NCBI RefSeq assembly: GCF_900102375.1
Contig: NZ_FNBO01000010.1
Coordinates: forward strand, 1-64,000
DNA from: Halorubrum xinjiangense
Lineage (GTDB): Archaea; Halobacteriota; Halobacteria; Halobacteriales; Haloferacaceae
DNA length: 64,000 nt
Reading direction: 5' to 3'
Under the pieces are notes generated by a model. The model worked only from the letters and a program-made list of their open reading frames with translations. It searched no databases and was not told the DNA's origin. Below, piece by piece: positions 52,918-60,399 of the stretch. A program made the translations under genes and the position numbers. Each line of letters begins with the position of its first letter. The stretch's first letter is position 1.

Positions 52918-53562
52918 TTAGACGAGGAGTTGGATGTCCGCCTCGGCCATGTCCTGGAGGGCGGTCGCGGCGCCGACGCCCGTGGTGACGCCGTCGTAGA
53001 AGTCGTCCTCGTCGTACCCCATCAGATCGATGGTCATCTGACAGGCCTGGAACTCCACGCCCATGTCGAGGCTCGTTTCGAGGAGCTCCTCGATCGTGGC
53101 GGTGTCGTTGTCCGCGATCTTCTTTTCCATCAGCTTCGTCGTCACGCGGTCCATGCCGGGGAGCGCGGCGACGGCGTTCGGGACGGGCATGTTGGGGTTG
53201 CCGACGGAGCTGAGCTTGAGGCTCTTCGAGCGCTCCTCGTGGAGGATCTCGAGCCCCCAGAACGTGTGGAAGACGGTCACCTCGTAGCCGAATGCGGCCG
53301 CGGTGCTGGCGAGGATGAGCGGCGGGTACGCCATGTCCAGCGTTCCCTTCGTGGCGATGATGCTCATCTTCTTGCCGCCGTCGTCGGTGGCCTCGGCGAG
53401 CGCGTCCTCAAGCTCGTCGACGCGCGCGGCTAGCTCCGCGCGAGAGGGCGCTTCGCCGGCCGGAACGTCCTCGACCGGCGCCTCGTCGGCCGGAACGTCC
53501 TCGGCCGGCCCCTCGTCAGCCGGGGCGTCCGCGGCCGACGCGTCGGGTGTGTCCGTCCCCAT
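52918..53562 (-). CDS. DsrE/DsrF-like sulfur-transfer protein
   Basis: A 214-residue protein. Residues 11-40 are an acidic low-complexity run with repeated PADEGPAEDV-type units, residues 41-60 a short coiled coil, and 64-214 a DsrE-like domain (KKMSIIATKGTLDMAYPPLIL, FHTFWGLEIL). C174 in FQACQMTIDL is at the usual active position. It would act as a persulfide relay with the adjacent TusA, whose gene ends 2 nt upstream. Start ATG 53562 is followed by typical halophilic sequence. Confidence 0.88.
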   Translation of the reverse strand: MGTDTPDASAADAPADEGPAEDVPADEAPVEDVPAGEAPSRAELAARVDELEDALAEATDDGGKKMSIIATKGTLDMAYPPLILASTAAAFGYEVTVFHTFWGLEILHEERSKSLKLSSVGNPNMPVPNAVAALPGMDRVTTKLMEKKIADNDTATIEELLETSLDMGVEFQACQMTIDLMGYDEDDFYDGVTTGVGAATALQDMAEADIQLLV

Positions 53563-53564
53563 CG

Positions 53565-53810
53565 TTACTCCGTCTTGCGGACGTAGTGTTTGTACACGTC
53601 GTCTCCCTCCGTCTGGTCGACGAGCTCGACGCCCGCGGTGCCGTCGGCCCAGCCGTCGATGTCGCTCATGCTGCCGGGGTCGGTCGCCAGCACTTCGAGG
53701 ACCTCGCCCGCGGCGAGGCCGTCGATGGCGGACTTCGTCTTCACCACTGGCATGGGGCACGATGCGCCTTTCACGTCGAGCGTCTCCGCGATGTCGAATT
53801 CGGCACTCAT
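53565..53810 (-). CDS. TusA-family sulfur carrier protein
   Basis: An 81-residue protein with CPMP at C18 (VKGASCPMPVVKTKSAIDGL), a second TusA in the same region. It is first of a two-gene operon with the DsrE-like gene, running opposite to the rhodanese/MBL gene at 54059. The pair TusA-DsrE is typical for sulfur trafficking. The ATG at 53810 is the natural start; upstream in-frame sequence is AT-rich promoter. Confidence 0.91.
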   Translation of the reverse strand: MSAEFDIAETLDVKGASCPMPVVKTKSAIDGLAAGEVLEVLATDPGSMSDIDGWADGTAGVELVDQTEGDDVYKHYVRKTE

Positions 53811-54058
53811 TGGAAATCTGCTCCGGTTGTCTGTATTGGAGCTAGCGCACAATACCCCCCGGCAAAGTAAAAGATTGTCGATTCTTGTGAAGAGCGCCAA
53901 CTATTGTATAAAGTGAAATTTGTTTAGATGGCCATTAAACCTTGTATGGAGACATTAAGTGGACGACAGAGGAGAGTTGCCGGCAGTAGTATTGTTTAGA
54001 TGAGGAAATACTATGAAAATGCTTTTGTGCGTCGACCCGGTAGAACCGACTGCGAAAT
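53811..54058. promoter_or_regulatory. divergent AT-rich control region of the sulfur genes
   Basis: This 248-bp region separates tusA (minus) from the rhodanese/MBL gene (plus) and is clearly lower in GC than its neighbours. It holds a 19-bp near palindrome with a perfect ATGGCCAT core and GTTTA/TAAAC-like ends (53922-53940), the octamer AGTATTGT at 53988-53995 and its near relative GGTATTGT on the minus strand (53849-53856). It probably contains promoters of both operons and an operator. No gene is seen. Confidence 0.55.
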
Positions 54059-55252
54059 ATGAATGCCGACGACTTCCCGACGCCGGACGTCGAGGTCGAC
54101 TCAGTCGACCCGGAATCGTTTAAACACCGAATCGACGCGGGCGAGGCCGTCACGATCCTCGACACGCGCATGGGGTCCGACTACGAGGAGTGGCGCATCG
54201 ACGGCGAGAACGTCACGTCGATCAACGTCCCGTACTTCGAGTTCCTCGAAGACGACATCGATGACGACGTCCTCGACCGGATCCCCGACGACCGCGAGGT
54301 GACCGTCCTCTGCGCGAAGGGCGGCGCCAGCGAGTACGTCGCGGGCGCGCTCGCGGAGCGGGGCTACGACGTCGACCACCTCGAAGACGGGATGAACGGC
54401 TGGGCGAGGGTCTACGAGGCCGTCGAGGTCGAGCGCTACGACGGCGCCGGCACGCTCCTCCAGTACCAGCGCCCCTCGTCGGGCTGTCTCGGCTACCTCC
54501 TCTATCACGACGGCGAGGCCGCGATCATCGACCCCCTCCGGGCGTTCACCGATCGCTACCTCGACGACGCCGACGACCTCGGCGTCGACCTGACGTACGC
54601 CGTCGACACGCACGTCCACGCAGACCACATCTCGGGCGTGCGCGACCTCGACGCGGAAGGCGTCGAGGGCGTCATCCCCGCGGCCGCGGTCGACCGCGGC
54701 GTCACGTACGCCGACGAGCTGACCACGGCCGAGGACGGCGACGCCTTCTCGGTCGGCGACGCGACGATCGAGACCGTCCACACGCCCGGCCACACCACCG
54801 GGATGACCTCCTACCTCGTCGACGAGAGCCTCCTCGCGACCGGCGACGGGCTGTTCGTCGAGAGCGTCGCGCGCCCGGACCTCGAAGAGGGCGACGAGGG
54901 CGCGCCCGACGCCGCGCGCACCCTGTACGAGTCGCTTCAGGAGCGCGTCCTCACGCTGCCCGACGACACTCTGATCGGCGGCGCGCACTTCAGCGACGCG
55001 GCCGTCCCGGCCGACGACGGCACCTACACGGCGCCGATCGGCGAGCTCGTCGCGGAGATGGACGCGCTCACGATGGACGAAGACGACTTCGTCGACCTGA
55101 TCCTCTCGGACATGCCCCCGCGGCCGGCCAACTACGAGGACATCATCGCGACGAACCTCGGCCAGAACGCCGTCGACGACGAGGAGGCGTTCACCTTAGA
55201 GCTCGGGCCGAACAACTGCGCCGCCAGCCAGGACTCGCTCGCGGGTGACTAA
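54059..55252 (+). CDS. rhodanese-MBL-fold persulfide hydrolase
   Basis: A 397-residue two-domain protein. The N-terminal rhodanese domain (about 15-120) has C85 in LLCAKGGASEYV-type context (VLCAKGGAS); the C-terminal metallo-beta-lactamase domain has THVHADHISG (184-193) and a later GAHFSD. Persulfide dioxygenases of the ETHE1 type share this fold and would convert thiol persulfide to sulfite; rhodanese-first order is seen in prokaryotic fusions. The next genes encode thiosulfate-type transporters, supporting a role in sulfane sulfur oxidation or detoxification. Confidence 0.9.
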   Translation: MNADDFPTPDVEVDSVDPESFKHRIDAGEAVTILDTRMGSDYEEWRIDGENVTSINVPYFEFLEDDIDDDVLDRIPDDREVTVLCAKGGASEYVAGALAERGYDVDHLEDGMNGWARVYEAVEVERYDGAGTLLQYQRPSSGCLGYLLYHDGEAAIIDPLRAFTDRYLDDADDLGVDLTYAVDTHVHADHISGVRDLDAEGVEGVIPAAAVDRGVTYADELTTAEDGDAFSVGDATIETVHTPGHTTGMTSYLVDESLLATGDGLFVESVARPDLEEGDEGAPDAARTLYESLQERVLTLPDDTLIGGAHFSDAAVPADDGTYTAPIGELVAEMDALTMDEDDFVDLILSDMPPRPANYEDIIATNLGQNAVDDEEAFTLELGPNNCAASQDSLAGD

Positions 55253-55260
55253 CGACGCAA

Positions 55261-55818
55261 ATGGTCGCTGACCCAGTACTGCTTCAGGCTGTCGCCGAGC
55301 TGTTCCCCAACGGGGTCAGCCGGTACGCCGTCGGCGGGCTGCTCGTCGGCCTCGGGACCGTCGTCGTCTACGTCGGGACCGGTATCCCGGCCGGAGCGAG
55401 CACGTTCCTCGAGTCGACGCTGTCGTACGTCTCCGGCCGGTCGCGGTTTCAGCGGTACGTCGGCTCGCGGGACTGGCGGCTCGTGTTCACGGCCGGGATC
55501 GTCCTGGGCGGGCTCGCGTTCGCCGCGACGGTCCAGTCCGGCGTAGTCACGACCTCGCTGTACGAGCCCGGGACGACCGGCCGGCTGTACGAGGTCGCCG
55601 GCGTGACGCTCTGGACGACCGACGTCCAGCCGTGGCGGCTGTTCTTCGGCGGCATCCTCGTCGGCATCGGAACCCGGATCGGCAAGGGGTGTACGTCCGG
55701 ACACGGCGTCTGCGGCGTCGGCTCGGCGTCGAAGACGTCGCTGGTCGGCGTCGCGACGTTCCTGACCGTGGCGATCGGGACGGCCCAGGTCGTCGCCGCG
55801 TTGGGGGTGAGCCCATAG
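55261..55818 (+). CDS. YeeE/YedE-type transporter half, N-terminal
   Basis: A 185-residue membrane protein with about five helices. The TsuA/YeeE motif with GCTSGHGVCG puts C144 and C151 in a re-entrant region, where conserved cysteines relay thiosulfate in the family. The gene starts 8 nt after the rhodanese/MBL stop and its stop touches the next start. It represents half of the usual fused transporter. Substrate thiosulfate is by family analogy. Confidence 0.88.
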   Translation: MVADPVLLQAVAELFPNGVSRYAVGGLLVGLGTVVVYVGTGIPAGASTFLESTLSYVSGRSRFQRYVGSRDWRLVFTAGIVLGGLAFAATVQSGVVTTSLYEPGTTGRLYEVAGVTLWTTDVQPWRLFFGGILVGIGTRIGKGCTSGHGVCGVGSASKTSLVGVATFLTVAIGTAQVVAALGVSP

Positions 55819-56277
55819 ATGGCGGACCGCCATCCCCTGTTCAAGCCGCTGGTGTTCGTCGGCGGCCTGATATTCGGGTTCGGGCTCGGGTTCAGCCACA
55901 TGGCGCGGCCGGAGGTCGTGGTGAACTTCCTCCTGTTCGAGGACCTCGGCCTCCCGTTCGTGATGTTCGGGGCCGCGATCGTCTCCGGCGTCGCGTTCGC
56001 CCTGCTGCCCCGAATCCGAGACGCGGCGCCCCTCACGGGCGACCCCTACGAGCGACGCCTGAAGCCGTTCGACCGGAACGTCCTCATCGGCGGCGCCGTC
56101 TTCGGCGTCGGCTGGGGGCTCTCCGGGATCTGCCCGGGCGCAGCGTACGCCAGCCTCGGGGTCGGCAACGTCACCATCCTCTGGGCGCTCGGCGGCATGT
56201 TCGTCGGGGCGTACGCGCAGGGCTACTGGCGGAGTCGGAGCGGGGCCCGCGACGCCGCGGCGGCGGGCGCGGACTGA
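55819..56277 (+). CDS. YeeE/YedE-type transporter half, C-terminal
   Basis: A 152-residue membrane protein with about four helices, the counterpart of the preceding gene. GWGLSGICPGAAYASLG places C105 in the second family repeat (DUF6691-like). It follows the first half without a gap, so the two would assemble as a heteromer. In other organisms both repeats are in one chain. Confidence 0.88.
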   Translation: MADRHPLFKPLVFVGGLIFGFGLGFSHMARPEVVVNFLLFEDLGLPFVMFGAAIVSGVAFALLPRIRDAAPLTGDPYERRLKPFDRNVLIGGAVFGVGWGLSGICPGAAYASLGVGNVTILWALGGMFVGAYAQGYWRSRSGARDAAAAGAD

Positions 56278-56289
56278 CACACCGGCTCC

Positions 56290-57465
56290 ATGGACCCCGC
56301 TCTCATCGCCCTCTTCGTCGGCGCGGCGCTCGCCAGCCTGTTCATGGCGTGGGTGATCGGCGCCGGGTCGAGCGGCGCGACCCCGTTCGCCCCCGCCGTC
56401 GGCGCGAACGCCATTGGGACGATGCGCGCCGCCCTCCTGGTCGGCGTCTTCGGCTTCGCCGGCGCGGTCACCCAGGGCGGCAACGTCTCGGAGGCCGTCG
56501 GTAGCGGCCTCGTCGGCGGGATCAGCCTGCCCGTCGCCGGCGTCATCCTCGTTCTCGTCCTCGGCGCGGGGCTGATGGCGGTCGGCATCACGACCGGGAT
56601 CCCGATCGCGACCGCGTTCACCGTGACCGGCGCCGTCATCGGCGTCGGCCTCGCGCTCGGCGGGACGCCGGTCTGGGCGAAGTACCAGCAGATCGGCGCC
56701 GTCTGGGCCCTGACCCCGTTCGTCGGCGGCGGCATCGCGTTCGCCATCGCCGGCGTCCTCCCGCGGCCCGGAGTGCCCGAGCGATACAGCGTCGCGGCGC
56801 TCGCCGGCCTCGTCGGCGCCGTCCTCGTGAACGTTCGGTTCAGCTTCCTCGGCGAGGGGGCCACGTCGGGCACCGTCCGGGGGCTCGGGCAGCAAATGCT
56901 GGCGGCCGACGGCCTCGCGTCGGCGGCCGCGATTACCGGCCTCGCCGCGCTGGCGGTCGCGGCCGTCGTCTGGTGGGACGTGCGTCGCGACGAGGCGGGC
57001 GGGCTGCGGCGCGTGCTGCTCGCGCTCGGGTCGCTCGTCGCCTTCTCCGCGGGTGGGAGTCAGGTCGGGCTGGCCGTCGGTCCCCTGCTCCCGCTGCTCG
57101 ACGAGGTGGGGATGATCTCGACGATGACCGTCCTCGTGGGCGGCGGGCTGGGGATGCTGGTCGGCTCGTGGACCGGCGCGCCCCGGATGATCAAGTCGCT
57201 CGCGCAGGACTACTCGTCGCTGGGGCCGCGGCGCTCCATCTCCGCGCTCGTCCCGTCGTTTTTGATCGCGCAGCTGGCCGTGCTCCTCGGCGTCCCCGTC
57301 TCGTTCAACGAGATTGTCGTGAGCGCCATCATCGGGAGCGGCGCCGCCGTCGGCGGCCGAGCCGCCGTGGACGCCCGGAAGATCCTCGTGACGGTGGGCG
57401 CGTGGGTGGGCTCGTTCGCCCTCTCGTTCGCGCTCGCGTACGCCGCCGCGATGCTCCTTTTATAA
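56290..57465 (+). CDS. PiT-family inorganic anion transporter
   Basis: A 391-residue polytopic protein with ten or more helices and two inverted PiT signature regions: GANAIGTMRAALLVGVFGFAG (about 40-60) and the later GVPVSFNEIVVSAIIGSGAA region. The family is best known for phosphate:H+/Na+ symport, but CysP of Bacillus is a sulfate member; sitting directly after thiosulfate-type transporters and sulfur enzymes, sulfate or sulfite transport is a fair alternative. The reading frame ends in TTTTATAAG. Confidence 0.83.
   Translation: MDPALIALFVGAALASLFMAWVIGAGSSGATPFAPAVGANAIGTMRAALLVGVFGFAGAVTQGGNVSEAVGSGLVGGISLPVAGVILVLVLGAGLMAVGITTGIPIATAFTVTGAVIGVGLALGGTPVWAKYQQIGAVWALTPFVGGGIAFAIAGVLPRPGVPERYSVAALAGLVGAVLVNVRFSFLGEGATSGTVRGLGQQMLAADGLASAAAITGLAALAVAAVVWWDVRRDEAGGLRRVLLALGSLVAFSAGGSQVGLAVGPLLPLLDEVGMISTMTVLVGGGLGMLVGSWTGAPRMIKSLAQDYSSLGPRRSISALVPSFLIAQLAVLLGVPVSFNEIVVSAIIGSGAAVGGRAAVDARKILVTVGAWVGSFALSFALAYAAAMLLL
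57457..57465 (+). promoter_or_regulatory. possible TATA box of element copy D
   Basis: TTTTATAAG overlaps the end of the transporter gene and lies 46 nt before the structured element. A near-identical TTTTTATAAG lies 33 nt before copy B, the other copy for which a promoter can be proposed. A second TATAAAT is at 57493-57499. Confidence 0.35.
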
Positions 57466-57510
57466 GCGAGCCGCGCCGCGGCGTCAATTCCGTATAAATG
57501 AACGCCGCGG

Positions 57511-57905
57511 TGGCGCGTGCCGACGAGCGCCCGCAGGGCGCGAGTCGCACGCGCGAGGTCGCCGGCGCTACGCGCCGGCTGCCAGAGGGACCTTCGCTCC
57601 CTCGCTGGAGTCGGCTGACCGGAGCGAAGCGGAGGGAGGCCGACAGGGCGAGAGCGAAGCTCTCGCTTGAAACCGGACGTAGTCCGGTGACGAGGCTGGG
57701 GAGGCGTGAGGCGCGGTCGCTGTGCGGAGCGGGGCGGGACTCAAAGGGGCAGTCGCGAGGGCGCCGTAGGCGACGCAAGCACTGGAAGGAGCGAACGGAG
57801 TGAGCGACTGAAGCGCGTGGTTCGAGACGCCTCCGGCGTCTCGTCATCACGAAAGGCGCAAAGCGCCTTTCGAACGACAGCGAGCGTACGGCGCCCTCGC
57901 GACTG
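57511..57905 (+). ncRNA. dispersed structured RNA element, copy D
   Basis: The longest copy. TGGCGCGTGC and GCACGCGC enclose GACGAGCGCCC/GGGCGCGAGTC with a clean tandem G.A. An extra hairpin GCCGGCGC/GCGCCGGC follows; the second domain GTCGGC/GCCGAC contains additional hairpins (GCGAGAGC/GCTCTCGC, ACCGGAC/GTCCGGT). GACGAGGCTGGGGAGGCGTG and GGACTCAAAGGGGCAG are conserved. Later hairpins CGAGACGCC/GGCGTCTCG and CGAAAGGCGC/GCGCCTTTCG resemble copy A. The closing 19-bp helix (57750-57768 with 57887-57905) is perfect. An overlapping 101-codon frame is not protein-like. Confidence 0.65.
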
Positions 57906-57952
57906 GGGCTTTGGAGGTGTTCCCCGTCGGTTCTCCGGCGTCCATTTATAAA
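57899..57952 (+). repeat. 3'-box of element copy D
   Basis: GCGACTGGGGCTTTGGAGG, about 25 variable bases, then CATTTATAAAC: a single box where copies A and C have two. The remaining interval 57953-58039 shows nothing more. Confidence 0.7.
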
Positions 57953-58039
57953 CAAGCGGGAGGAGCTACTGAAGTAGCCGCCACGGCAGCGACCGCGTCA
58001 CCGCGGCGCAACGAGCGCGCCACCGAAGCACTCGTCTTT

Positions 58040-58885
58040 TTACGTCGCTCGAGGCGGCGGGACGAGGAAGACGTTCCCGGTCGCCCGCGCGACGATGTCC
58101 TCGGAGACGCTGCCCAAGAGGAGCCGCCGGATGCGACTCCGCCCCTTCGATCCGACGAGGACCGTCGACGGCGTGACCGCCGCCTCGACGGCGAGGATCT
58201 CCTCGGCGGGGTCGCCGCGGCGGACCTCGGTCCGCGTCTCGATCCCCCACTTCTCCAGCGTGCGCGCCCGCTCGGCCAACCGCTTCGCCGGGCCGACGCC
58301 GTCGTCGGCCTCCGCGTCTTTCGGCGACCGGACGTGGACGAGCGTCGCCTCCTCGGTCGCGTGACGGAGGTACGAGAAGGCGTCGAACGCCCGATCGGCG
58401 TGCTCGGAGAAGTCCGTCGCGAAGAGGATCCGCCGAAAGAGGTGCTCGCGGCGGATGTCCGGGTCGTCGGCCGCGCGCTCGACGCGGTTGACTAAAAGCG
58501 GGACGACGGTGGTCCGCGCGAGGTTGCGCGCGGTCGAGCCGATGACCCGGTTCTCCAGCGGGCTCTGTCCCCGCGACCCGACGACCGAGAGGTCGGCGTG
58601 GACGGTCTCGGCGATGTCGTTGAGGCGGCGGTGCGGCGTCCCGCGGACGACGTGCGTCTCGACGTCGAACCCCGCGGCCTCGATCACCGCCCGGTACCTG
58701 TCGAGCCCCCGCCGCCGGCGCGCCTCGAAGTCGACGCCGGGGGTCCCGGCGTGGACGTTCGCCGGGACGACCGTGACGAGGTGGATCGTCCGGACGCCGA
58801 TACGGCCCAGGCAGTCGAGACAGGTCTCGTTCTCGATCGTCGCCTCGCTGGCGGCCGACAGGTCGGTCGCGCACAGGGCCCTCAT
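58040..58885 (-). CDS. tandem universal stress protein (UspA)
   Basis: A 281-residue protein of two Usp domains (about 1-138 and 148-281). Both keep an ATP-binding GxxGx9G(S/T) motif: VGSRGQSPLENRVIGST and VGSKGRSRIRRLLLGS. It probably binds ATP and may modulate partner proteins under stress. The final LVPPP is typical. It is divergent from the sulfur-export genes, a common neighbourhood for tandem Usps beside transporters. Confidence 0.9.
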   Translation of the reverse strand: MRALCATDLSAASEATIENETCLDCLGRIGVRTIHLVTVVPANVHAGTPGVDFEARRRRGLDRYRAVIEAAGFDVETHVVRGTPHRRLNDIAETVHADLSVVGSRGQSPLENRVIGSTARNLARTTVVPLLVNRVERAADDPDIRREHLFRRILFATDFSEHADRAFDAFSYLRHATEEATLVHVRSPKDAEADDGVGPAKRLAERARTLEKWGIETRTEVRRGDPAEEILAVEAAVTPSTVLVGSKGRSRIRRLLLGSVSEDIVARATGNVFLVPPPRAT

Positions 58886-59106
58886 GACGACACGTACGGC
58901 GAGCGACGACTACACGGTTGCGCTCGGGTCGGCGGACGTGCCACCCAAAAACTTCTCCGTAAGTTATCGGTACTCCGACCGAGGTTACCGGAATATAGTA
59001 TTGTACAGTGAGCCCAAAACCGTTATAGGCACGAGGCAGGTAGGGGAGAGTGAGCAGAAATGTACCAGATGCGAATTTCCGCGGACGGAAGTCGGAGGGA
59101 GAGTCG
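58886..59106. promoter_or_regulatory. AT-rich divergent control region
   Basis: 221 bp between the Usp gene and the DUF7512-TauE pair, with AGTATTGT at 58997-59004 next to GGAATATAG, a likely TATA element. GGAGGGAGAG (59094-59103) just before ATG 59107 is a strong ribosome-binding site, unusual in this mostly leaderless genome, and implies a leader of about 80 nt. No gene seen. Confidence 0.45.
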
Positions 59107-59271
59107 ATGGCGGGACTAGAGATCCCCAGCTGGGACCCGGAGACGGCCCTGCTTATCGGCGCGATCCTCCTCGAAGCGTTCGTGCTGTACGTCGGCTACG
59201 GCGGCCTCGAACGGCTCGTTGGCCCCTATCTCATGAGACTCATCGTCGGGGGTGACACGAGTGCTCAGTAG
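59107..59271 (+). CDS. DUF7512 single-pass membrane protein
   Basis: A 54-residue protein: MAGLEIPSWDPETALLIGAI leads into one transmembrane helix (LLEAFVLYVGYGG), then ERLVGPYLMRLIVGG. I recognise it as DUF7512, a small partner regularly found just before TauE/SafE genes in haloarchaea. It overlaps the exporter start by 20 nt. A subunit or stabiliser of the exporter is inferred. ATG 59107 follows a strong ribosome-binding site. Confidence 0.82.
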   Translation: MAGLEIPSWDPETALLIGAILLEAFVLYVGYGGLERLVGPYLMRLIVGGDTSAQ

Positions 59272-60319
59272 CCTTCTCAGCGGGCCCGGCTTCCTGGGGA
59301 CGAGCCCAGAGATGCTCGCGCTGTTCGTCGGGTTCGGCCTCGTCGTCGGCGTCCTGTTCGGATTCTTCGGCATGGGCGGGTCGTTCCTCGTCACCCCGGC
59401 GCTCCTAATGTTAGACTACCCGGCGCCGGTCGCGGTCGGGAGCGGGATGGCGTTCGTCTTCGGGACGGCCGTCATCGCGACGCTGAAACACCACGACCTC
59501 GGGCAGGTCGACTACAAGCTCGGCGTGATCATGATCACCGGGACGACGATCGGTATCGAGGTCGGCCGCGCCAGCGTCTACTACCTCGAGTCGATGGGGC
59601 TCGCCGGCGGCGTCATCAGCGTCGCCTACGTCGTCCTGCTCGGCGGCGTCGGCGCGATGGTCACCCGCGACGCCCTAAGGGGAGACGGCGGCGGCGGGAT
59701 CGACCACGAGGCGGCCGACAAGGACCTCGACGAGTACGAGATCCCCGAGATCGCGAAGACGATCCAATGGACTGTTCGGATCCCGCCGATGGTGACGCTC
59801 CGCGGCGACGTCCGCGTCTCCGCGTGGGTCATCACGGCCGTCGCCTTCGCGACCGGTGTCCTGTCCGGGTTCCTCGGCGTCGGCGGCGGCTTCATCCGGA
59901 TGCCCGCGATGATCTACGCGATCGGCGTCCCGGTGCCCGTCGCGGTCGGGACGGACCTCTTCGAGATCGTCTTCTCCGGCGGGCTCGGCAGCTACCTCTA
60001 CGGACAGGGCGGGGGCGTGAACCTCGGCATCGTCGCGCCGCTGCTGTTCGGGAGCGCCCTCGGCGCGCGCGTCGGCTCCGCGGCGACCGCCGTCGTCGAC
60101 GCCGACGGCATCAAGGTGTACTTCGGCGGGATGTTACTGATCGGCTCCATCGCCGTCGGCATCGGCGAGGTCGGTTCCTACCTCGGCAACCCCACGCTGG
60201 AGCTGCTCGGACTGGTGCTCGTGGTCGGCGCGGCGGTCGTCGTCGCGTTCGCGGTCCTCTACACGGCGGTCAGCTCGCTCCGCGTGACGAGTCGACAGCA
60301 GCCGTCCACCACGGACTGA
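59252..60319 (+). CDS. TauE/SafE family sulfite/sulfonate exporter
   Basis: A 355-residue membrane protein with about eight helices in two repeats: GFFGMGGSFLVTPALLML (about 34-51) and GFLGVGGGFIRMPAMIYAIG (about 208-227) are the inverted signature motifs of TauE/SafE. A cytoplasmic linker (about 145-175) separates the halves. Export of sulfite or organosulfonate fits the persulfide-oxidising enzymes upstream. GTG 59252 (or GTG 59261) starts inside the DUF7512 gene, so the two are translationally coupled. Confidence 0.88.
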   Translation: MTRVLSSLLSGPGFLGTSPEMLALFVGFGLVVGVLFGFFGMGGSFLVTPALLMLDYPAPVAVGSGMAFVFGTAVIATLKHHDLGQVDYKLGVIMITGTTIGIEVGRASVYYLESMGLAGGVISVAYVVLLGGVGAMVTRDALRGDGGGGIDHEAADKDLDEYEIPEIAKTIQWTVRIPPMVTLRGDVRVSAWVITAVAFATGVLSGFLGVGGGFIRMPAMIYAIGVPVPVAVGTDLFEIVFSGGLGSYLYGQGGGVNLGIVAPLLFGSALGARVGSAATAVVDADGIKVYFGGMLLIGSIAVGIGEVGSYLGNPTLELLGLVLVVGAAVVVAFAVLYTAVSSLRVTSRQQPSTTD

Positions 60320-60399
60320 GGATTGCTCCCCTCGACCCGCGGGCGTGGAATCGCCTTCATTCCACAACAGTCGCGCGAGTCTGGTCGTCGTCTCCTCCC

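Noticed and set aside
57498-57951. Frames of 101 and 81 codons inside element copy D with upstream TATA-like sequence
   Set aside because: The same bases form covarying RNA helices, frames are not kept between copies, and the peptides have no protein character.
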